A stretch of 19,469 nt of DNA from Planctomycetaceae bacterium UBA2972. GTDB lineage: Bacteria; Planctomycetota; Planctomycetia; Pirellulales; Pirellulaceae. How positions within the stretch are numbered: the stretch's first letter is position 1; every line of letters begins with the position of its first letter. The notes below the pieces were generated by a model, which ran no database searches, was not told the origin of the DNA, and saw nothing but the letters and a program-made list of their open reading frames with translations. Of the stretch, positions 14,577 to 19,469 are shown piece by piece. The position numbers were made by a program, and so were the translations under genes. The DNA is taken from positions 44,646 through 64,114 of the forward strand of contig DEAW01000103.1 of the NCBI GenBank assembly GCA_002348315.1. Reading direction: 5' to 3'.

Positions 14577-15656
14577 TTATCCCGGAGTTTGAGTGCCGAC
14601 TCTCACTTCGTTAAAACTGACGCCTACCATCAGGCAGTTGATCCCTGATCCAATCCCCAACAGCCCGACGTTTTCCTGCGGCTCGACAAAACCTTGCTCA
14701 AGACCGACAGCCAGCGTGACTGGCAGCGCTGCCGAACCGGTATTACCCAGCCACTGAAATGTGGTAAAGTCGTTGGCTTCGGGAAGCTGGAGTGATTCCA
14801 ACATCAACTTGCGGTGGGCAGCACCAACCTGATGACAAAATGACCTGTGCAAATCGCCTCGTTGCCACTGAGTGTCTTTCAGGAATTGTTCAAAGGTCAT
14901 CTTTCCCATCGCAATTCCTTCGGCCATTAACCGTTCAGAATCCGTATGCATTAATGGTCGCATCTCTTCGCCGACCGCTTCGTCCTTACCGCTTTGGCAA
15001 AGATCATGGAATTCTGTATTTGCCTGTGCTGTCACGGCGTGCAACAGGTTGTCGGTTTGACTAATGGCACGACTAGTTAACAGAATTGCTGAGCTGGCTG
15101 AACCGATCGTCAACGAAGCCACCGCCATCTTTACCGTTTTGCGAGTCCAGACATGATCCTGGTTTAGGGAACGAACCGTGTTTTCCACCAAAGGACGACT
15201 GTCTTCAGTACCGACGATTAAAGCAGCTTCGATTTGCCCCAACTCAATTGCGTTGGCAGCCATGGCGATTCCGTTGAGCTGTCCAAGGCAGGCATTGGAC
15301 AGATCATAAATCGTACAGTCACGTCGGAGTCCGAGTGCATGATGGACGCGACAGGCTGTTGCCGGTTCAAGATGATCCCGACACACTGACCCATGAATCA
15401 ACATACCGATTTTTTGAGGATCGATATCCGCGACTGCGATCGCCTGCTGGCCCGATTCGATCGACTTATCACCCGGTAATGTCCCGGGCTCCCAAAATCG
15501 ACGCTCGCGAATCCCCGTCATCAACTCTAAGCGACCTTCAGGCAGTCGCATTCTCTGATAAGCAGGTTGTAGCTCTTGTTCCAATGCATCCGTGGAAACA
15601 ATAACAGGTGGCAGCGTGTAGCCAAGCGACTCAATAACAACATTTTTGTAACGCAT
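14577..15656 (-). CDS. OleA-like thiolase-fold condensing enzyme (KAS III family)
   Basis: This is a 359-residue 3-oxoacyl-ACP synthase III-like protein. It resembles OleA, which joins two fatty acyl-CoAs head to head by a Claisen condensation, more than FabH. The catalytic triad is Cys123 (SNACLGQLNG), His275 (CHQVGAAH) and Asn305 (WLGNTGSAALP). Glu97 in CRDHLEPAT corresponds by memory to the OleA glutamate that acts across the dimer. The C-terminal LLGIGSGINCLMVGV is also OleA-like. OleB, OleC and OleD, its usual partners for olefin formation, are not in this window, so the product could be a 3-keto acid or methyl ketone precursor rather than an olefin. GGGAG abuts the ATG with no spacing, so initiation may be inefficient. 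A 21-base gap separates it from the small ORF upstream. Confidence 0.8.
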   Translation of the reverse strand: MRYKNVVIESLGYTLPPVIVSTDALEQELQPAYQRMRLPEGRLELMTGIRERRFWEPGTLPGDKSIESGQQAIAVADIDPQKIGMLIHGSVCRDHLEPATACRVHHALGLRRDCTIYDLSNACLGQLNGIAMAANAIELGQIEAALIVGTEDSRPLVENTVRSLNQDHVWTRKTVKMAVASLTIGSASSAILLTSRAISQTDNLLHAVTAQANTEFHDLCQSGKDEAVGEEMRPLMHTDSERLMAEGIAMGKMTFEQFLKDTQWQRGDLHRSFCHQVGAAHRKLMLESLQLPEANDFTTFQWLGNTGSAALPVTLAVGLEQGFVEPQENVGLLGIGSGINCLMVGVSFNEVRVGTQTPG

Positions 15657-15677
15657 CTCCCGATTCTAGCCCATCAC

Positions 15678-16076
15678 TCATTCACTGATAACCATAGAAA
15701 TATCACCGGAATTGAACAAACTAATAAGTGCTTCCTGTTGCTCATCCTGGGATGAAAACAACGGTTGCCTATTATTTTGGAGAGTTCCATCCGGTAAAAC
15801 CATAAAAAAAGTTTTCGATATATTGTGTAAATTGCTACCAGCTAGCACTACATATAGTGGTGACTTGTTTTTTAAAAACAAAATCCCGTCAGGCGTTTGA
15901 AAAAAAACGTGGAAGCTGTAACAATCTTGACTTCTTGCTTCCCACAAGATTGACTTAGATATTGCACCTGTTTTAGGAGAACACAGAACGGTATCCGAAA
16001 TGGATTTCACTTCCCGGGTCTGACCGAAGACCACATGTAAGGGGGGGCGAAACTGGATCGTTCTATCAAATCTCAC
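15678..16076 (-). CDS. Hypothetical protein, 132 residues, unrecognised
   Basis: This open frame starts at a GTG and ends 21 bases before the OleA-like start, so it could be co-transcribed with it. I recognise no family. The protein has no signal peptide or membrane segment; it has alternating hydrophobic stretches such as PLYVVLAGS and FFMVLPDG that suggest a beta-rich fold. Its codon use differs from the neighbours: ATA, AGA, AGG, CTA, GTA and TTA are frequent and the region is more AT-rich. It contains a run of seven Cs on the coding strand near residues 10-12 (16041-16047). GAGG is only three bases before the GTG, too close for a normal ribosome binding site. It may be a fast-evolving or acquired gene, a decayed gene, or a chance frame. 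Confidence 0.4.
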   Translation of the reverse strand: MRFDRTIQFRPPLHVVFGQTREVKSISDTVLCSPKTGAISKSILWEARSQDCYSFHVFFQTPDGILFLKNKSPLYVVLAGSNLHNISKTFFMVLPDGTLQNNRQPLFSSQDEQQEALISLFNSGDISMVISE

Positions 16077-16332
16077 TCACCTCAGGATGAGAGCAGTGGA
16101 TTTGGTTCTGAGCAATATCTGAAAAGCGTTGCTAATCATTCAAAAGGATTTGATTAAGTTAGCATTCACTTTCGGTTTTCATTCAGTTTCTGAATACTCG
16201 CAGTCACACAACTGGCTCTGCGCATTCAATCTTGCATGACCTTCTGTCAGCCCGGGTACCGTTCTGGTTTTTTATCTTAGTTTTAGAACATGCCTTTCAA
16301 AGCGTGTTCTAAGTATCTGAAAGGGATTACAG
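16077..16332. other. Divergent intergenic region upstream of the C26-like gene
   Basis: No coding frame is credible in these 256 bases. The region should hold promoters for the small minus-strand ORF and the plus-strand C26-like gene, but I find no strong -35/-10 pair for either. A weak TATCTT at 16273-16278 could serve the plus strand. The clear structure is the inverted repeat at 16283-16312, listed separately. Confidence 0.5.
16283..16312 (+). promoter_or_regulatory. Eleven-pair inverted repeat in the C26-like gene leader
   Basis: TTAGAACATGC (16283-16293) pairs with GCGTGTTCTAA (16302-16312) over eleven positions, one a G-U wobble, around an eight-base loop. It ends 20 bases before the ATG at 16333, just ahead of the purine-rich GAAAGGG. 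No T run follows on either strand, so it is not an intrinsic terminator. It could be a dyad operator or a leader RNA hairpin affecting translation. Confidence 0.55.
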
Positions 16333-17079
16333 ATGCATAAAAAACCACTGATTGGTATCAACATTGATTACAAGAGCGAAACGAAAGACACGGCCGCCTA
16401 CTTTTATCTGGCCGCTGGTTATTCTGACTGTGTACTGCGAGCCGGCGGAATTCCGGTTCTGGTTCCCATCATGGATGACGAGGATGACATTGAGGCTGTC
16501 CTGGACACGCTCGACGGATTCATTCTCGTGGGAGGACTCGATCTGGACCCTCACCGTGACGGATTCATGCGTCACACCTCCTGCCGCCTGATGAGTTCAC
16601 GACGTGAGATCTTTGATCGTCAACTTGCTCGTCTGGTCGTAAAACGTAAATTACCCGTCTTTGGGATTGGCGTTGGTATGCAACTGCTGAATATCACTGC
16701 CGGCGGAAACCTGCACTTACACATTCCGGAAGCTCTTCCCAATGCCGTCCCTCACCGGGACCCACAAGATCCTGATCATCGTCACGGACTTGACATCACC
16801 CCCGGATCGATTCTGGAAAGGATCTATGGTGACGGTGAAATCCGAGTTAATTCCAACCACCATATGGCAATTGACGAGATTGCTCCGGGGTTTACAGTAA
16901 CTGCTCGTTGTCCCGATGGCGTCATTGAAGCGATCGAATACACCGAAGAGGGCTGGGTCGCCATGGGCACTCAATTCCATCCGGAAGCTCCCTCCGCAAC
17001 GGCCATGGATTTTCGCATCATCGAGGAATTCCTCGACGAAGTTCGAGTCGAAGCAGGACTCGCTCTGGCTGCAGCTTAA
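16333..17079 (+). CDS. Peptidase C26/glutamine-amidotransferase-like protein lacking the nucleophile Cys
   Basis: This is a 248-residue protein of the gamma-glutamyl-gamma-aminobutyrate hydrolase (PuuD-like, PF07722) family, a class I glutamine-amidotransferase fold. Family landmarks are PLIGINIDY at the start, GFILVGGLDLDP (62-73), SNHHMAI (174-180), and FHPEAP with the His216/Glu218 pair. The nucleophile elbow, normally GICRG, reads GIGVGMQLLN: Gly113 (codon GGC at 16669-16671) stands where the catalytic cysteine should be. The rest of the protein is intact and in frame, so it is probably a folded protein without normal hydrolase activity, perhaps a binding or structural homologue. The acidic stretch MDDEDD (47-52) is unusual. 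It is cytoplasmic by sequence. A weak GAAAGGG lies about 11 bases upstream of the ATG. It converges on aconitase and shares its terminator. Confidence 0.85.
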   Translation: MHKKPLIGINIDYKSETKDTAAYFYLAAGYSDCVLRAGGIPVLVPIMDDEDDIEAVLDTLDGFILVGGLDLDPHRDGFMRHTSCRLMSSRREIFDRQLARLVVKRKLPVFGIGVGMQLLNITAGGNLHLHIPEALPNAVPHRDPQDPDHRHGLDITPGSILERIYGDGEIRVNSNHHMAIDEIAPGFTVTARCPDGVIEAIEYTEEGWVAMGTQFHPEAPSATAMDFRIIEEFLDEVRVEAGLALAAA

Positions 17080-17177
17080 GTGATCCCGGCAGTCGGATAA
17101 TCCACGTCGCATTCGCCGGCTTATGCCTTTGACATACCTCAACTCATGGATGCCGGATCGACACTGGATACTAAGAC

Positions 17178-17223
17178 AAAAAAACTCTGCGACGATTCAA
17201 AGCGTCGCAGAGTTCTTGTTTTT
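17178..17223. terminator. Bidirectional rho-independent terminator
   Basis: A perfect 12-bp stem, AACTCTGCGACG (17183-17194) with CGTCGCAGAGTT (17203-17214), encloses an eight-base loop. Seven As precede it (17178-17184), giving a U tract for minus-strand transcripts. CTTGTTTTT follows (17215-17223) for plus-strand transcripts. It lies between the convergent C26-like and aconitase genes and should stop both. Confidence 0.88.
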
Positions 17224-17242
17224 AGATCGAGTCAGCTGGCGA

Positions 17243-19469
17243 TTACAACAGTTTACGCAGAACCGTTTGCAAGATACCACCGTTGCGATAGTAGTCCATT
17301 TCAACCGGAGTATCGATTCTGACATTGGTATCAAATTCGGTAACCGTTCCGTCAACTGCGGTTGCTCGAACCTTGAGCATCGATAAAGGTTGTAGCGAAT
17401 CGTCCAGCCCCAATACATCAAAGGTCTCTTCACCAGTCAGGCCAAGCGTTTGCACGGTCTGACCATCTGCCAACTCGAGCGGCAGTACGCCCATCATCAC
17501 AAGATTACTTCGGTGAATTCTCTCATAACTCGCTGCGATTACCGCGCGCACTCCCATTAACTGAGTTCCTTTGGCGGCCCAGTCCCGGCTACTTCCGGTA
17601 CCATACTCTGCTCCGGCAAGGATCACCAATGGCGTCCCATCTTCTTTGTACTTCATCGCCGCGTCGTAGATCGGCATGACTTCACCAGTGGGCAGATAGC
17701 GAGTCACGCCACCCTCGGTTCCCGGAGCAAGCTGATTGCGAATACGAATATTGGCAAAGGTACCACGTAACATAACCCGGTCATTACCCCGTCGTGACCC
17801 GTAGCTATTAAAATCAACCGGCTCAACACCTCGCCCCTGCAGGAACAACCCGGCCGGACTATCCTTAGCAATTGCTCCGGCCGGTGAAATATGGTCCGTC
17901 GTCGTACTATCGCCTAGCATCGCCAGAGCCCGAGCTCCACTGAGTGGTTGGACTGGCGGCACTTCGACAGGCAGATCGACCATAAAGGGTGGTTCCTGGA
18001 TATAGGTTGAGGCATCGTTCCAGGAATAAATATCCCCTGAATCAACCGCAATCTCATTCCATTTCTGGTTTGAGTCGAAGGCATTACCGTATCGTTCGAC
18101 AAACATCTCGCTGTCGATCGCAATATCGAGTACTTCAGCGACTTCATCTCTCGAAGGCCAGACATCTCTGAGATAAACATCATTACCTTCAGTATCCTGT
18201 CCCAGCGGTTCGGTTTCGAAATCGATCAACGTAGTCCCGGCTAAGGCATAAGCAACCACTAAAGGAGGACTTGCCAGATAATTCGCTTTCACGTCCTGAC
18301 TAACACGTCCTTCAAAGTTTCGATTACCTGAAAGCACGGAACAGGCTACCAAATCTGCTTCGTGGATAGCGCTGGATACGGGCGGTGGCAAAGGTCCACT
18401 GTTGCCGATACAAGTCGTACAGCCATAGCCCACCACATGGAATCCGAGCTGTTTCAGTGATTCGGTTAATCCAGCTTTATCGAGATAGTCACTAACAACG
18501 CGTGACCCCGGAGCCAAACTTGTTTTCACATAAGGCTTCACATTCAGCCCCAATGCTGCCGCCTTCTGGGCCAGCAGGCCTGCAGCCAACATCACCGACG
18601 GGTTACTCGTATTCGTACAGGATGTAATGGCCGCAATCACCACCGAACCATGTGTGATATCCACGTCACCGGAATCAAGATGCGCCGTGGCCGTGGCATC
18701 CAACGCTTCCCCTTCCAGAGCAAATCCACGCTGGTTCATGGGCCCGCGCAATGTCTCTTCAAATTCCGGCTTCATATTCGCAAGCGAAATCCGGTCCTGA
18801 GGACGTTTCGGACCAGCCAGTGAAGGGACGACTGTCGACAGATCCAGACTCACATAACTGGAATACGTAGGCGTCGGTGCCTCTTGTGTGAGGAACAATC
18901 CCTGCTCTTTGGTATAGCTTTCCACCAAAGCAACTTCTTCTGCACTACGTCCCGTTTTTCTCAGATAGGTAAGCGTTTCCCCATCGACTGGGAAAAATCC
19001 CATGGTAGCACCATACTCCGGAGCCATATTCGCGATGGTGGCCCGGTCAGCCAGTGACATTTTGGCAACCCCGGCTCCGTAGAATTCTACAAACTTACCC
19101 ACGACGCCTTCCTGTCGCAGAATTTCAACCACCATCAGGACGAGGTCCGTGGCAGTTGCACCGGCAGGAAGTTCACCGGTCAATTCAAATCCAACAACTT
19201 CCGGCATCAGCATATAAATCGGCTGTCCCAGCATAACGCCTTCCGCTTCGATTCCGCCAACTCCCCAGCCAACAACTCCCAAACCGTTAATCATTGTCGT
19301 ATGACTATCGGTTCCCACGAGCGTGTCCGGAATCGCAACCGGTCCCTGTTGATCGTTGCGTTTGAACACGCCACCGGCGAGGAACTCCAGATTCACTTGA
19401 TGTACAATACCGACATTGGGAGGCACGACACGGAAGTTATCAAACGCTTTTTGTCCCCAACGGAGAAAC
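17243..19469 (-). CDS. acnA: Aconitate hydratase AcnA, C-terminal part, runs off the window
   Basis: This is aconitase A, which interconverts citrate and isocitrate in the TCA cycle. About 741 residues are visible; bacterial AcnA is about 890, so roughly 150 N-terminal residues lie beyond the window. The frame is open to the edge and begins FLRWGQKAFDNFRV, so the in-frame GTG at 19426 is not the start. The [4Fe-4S] ligands are present: Cys in SCTNTSNP (visible residue about 284) and the pair in GCTTCIGNSG (about 350 and 353). Active-site signatures GTDSHTTMINGLGV, GSRRGNDRVM and GAEYGTGSSRDWAAKG are intact. It has the AcnA/IRP-type rather than the AcnB layout. It ends 20 bases from a strong terminator. 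Confidence 0.96.
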   Translation of the reverse strand, partial: FLRWGQKAFDNFRVVPPNVGIVHQVNLEFLAGGVFKRNDQQGPVAIPDTLVGTDSHTTMINGLGVVGWGVGGIEAEGVMLGQPIYMLMPEVVGFELTGELPAGATATDLVLMVVEILRQEGVVGKFVEFYGAGVAKMSLADRATIANMAPEYGATMGFFPVDGETLTYLRKTGRSAEEVALVESYTKEQGLFLTQEAPTPTYSSYVSLDLSTVVPSLAGPKRPQDRISLANMKPEFEETLRGPMNQRGFALEGEALDATATAHLDSGDVDITHGSVVIAAITSCTNTSNPSVMLAAGLLAQKAAALGLNVKPYVKTSLAPGSRVVSDYLDKAGLTESLKQLGFHVVGYGCTTCIGNSGPLPPPVSSAIHEADLVACSVLSGNRNFEGRVSQDVKANYLASPPLVVAYALAGTTLIDFETEPLGQDTEGNDVYLRDVWPSRDEVAEVLDIAIDSEMFVERYGNAFDSNQKWNEIAVDSGDIYSWNDASTYIQEPPFMVDLPVEVPPVQPLSGARALAMLGDSTTTDHISPAGAIAKDSPAGLFLQGRGVEPVDFNSYGSRRGNDRVMLRGTFANIRIRNQLAPGTEGGVTRYLPTGEVMPIYDAAMKYKEDGTPLVILAGAEYGTGSSRDWAAKGTQLMGVRAVIAASYERIHRSNLVMMGVLPLELADGQTVQTLGLTGEETFDVLGLDDSLQPLSMLKVRATAVDGTVTEFDTNVRIDTPVEMDYYRNGGILQTVLRKLL

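Noticed and set aside
10647..19469. A citrate-utilisation cluster linking TctA with aconitase
   Set aside because: Aconitase is more than 5 kb from TctA, separated by unrelated genes, a plus-strand gene and a strong terminator. Their co-occurrence looks incidental.

Overview
The window looks like chromosomal DNA of a planctomycete (Planctomycetota, probably class Planctomycetia). The evidence is a cluster of families largely typical of that phylum: two DUF1501 proteins with twin-arginine N-termini, a very large PSCyt1/DUF1549/DUF1553 cytochrome-type protein, and a small Hanks-type Ser/Thr kinase. Shine-Dalgarno signals are weak and non-ATG starts are common. I saw no tRNA, rRNA, CRISPR array, phage or transposase gene.

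Layout. 1-2033: a secreted alpha/beta-hydrolase (-) and a divergent RidA/CnbZ-like protein (+). Both are bracketed by short arrays of degenerate octamers beginning TTA (usually TTAG) at 1-24, 304-327, 1141-1180 and 2018-2033. Three gene stop codons fall inside these octamers. 2026-8562 (-): DUF1501, PSCyt1/DUF1549/DUF1553, DUF1501, an exported cytochrome/hydrolase-like set of unknown function. 8667-9659 (+): a tail-anchored Ser/Thr kinase, divergent from that set. 9681-14501 (-): a compact operon, in transcription order a Tat-exported amidohydrolase, a TctC-TctB fusion, TctA, and a PLP-dependent serine/threonine-type dehydratase. It is preceded by a TATAAT promoter set inside a 10-bp inverted repeat. 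14577-16076 (-): an OleA-like thiolase-fold condensing enzyme and a small unrecognised upstream ORF. 16333-17079 (+): a class I glutamine-amidotransferase-like (peptidase C26) protein whose nucleophile cysteine is replaced by glycine. 17243-19469 (-): the C-terminal ~740 residues of aconitase AcnA, running off the window. A strong bidirectional terminator separates the last two genes.

How the genes may work together. The 9681-14501 operon reads as an uptake-and-catabolism unit: an exported hydrolase, a tripartite tricarboxylate-type transporter built from two polypeptides instead of three, and a dehydratase producing a 2-oxo acid. The substrate cannot be read from sequence. The DUF1501/PSCyt genes are probably co-expressed exported proteins. 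Aconitase is a housekeeping TCA enzyme and is separate from the transporter operon.

The points most worth a second look are the TctC-TctB fusion, the Cys-to-Gly C26 protein, the octamer arrays that place stops on both strands, and the palindrome-framed promoter. All calls come from reading the sequence and from memory of protein families; no database search was run.
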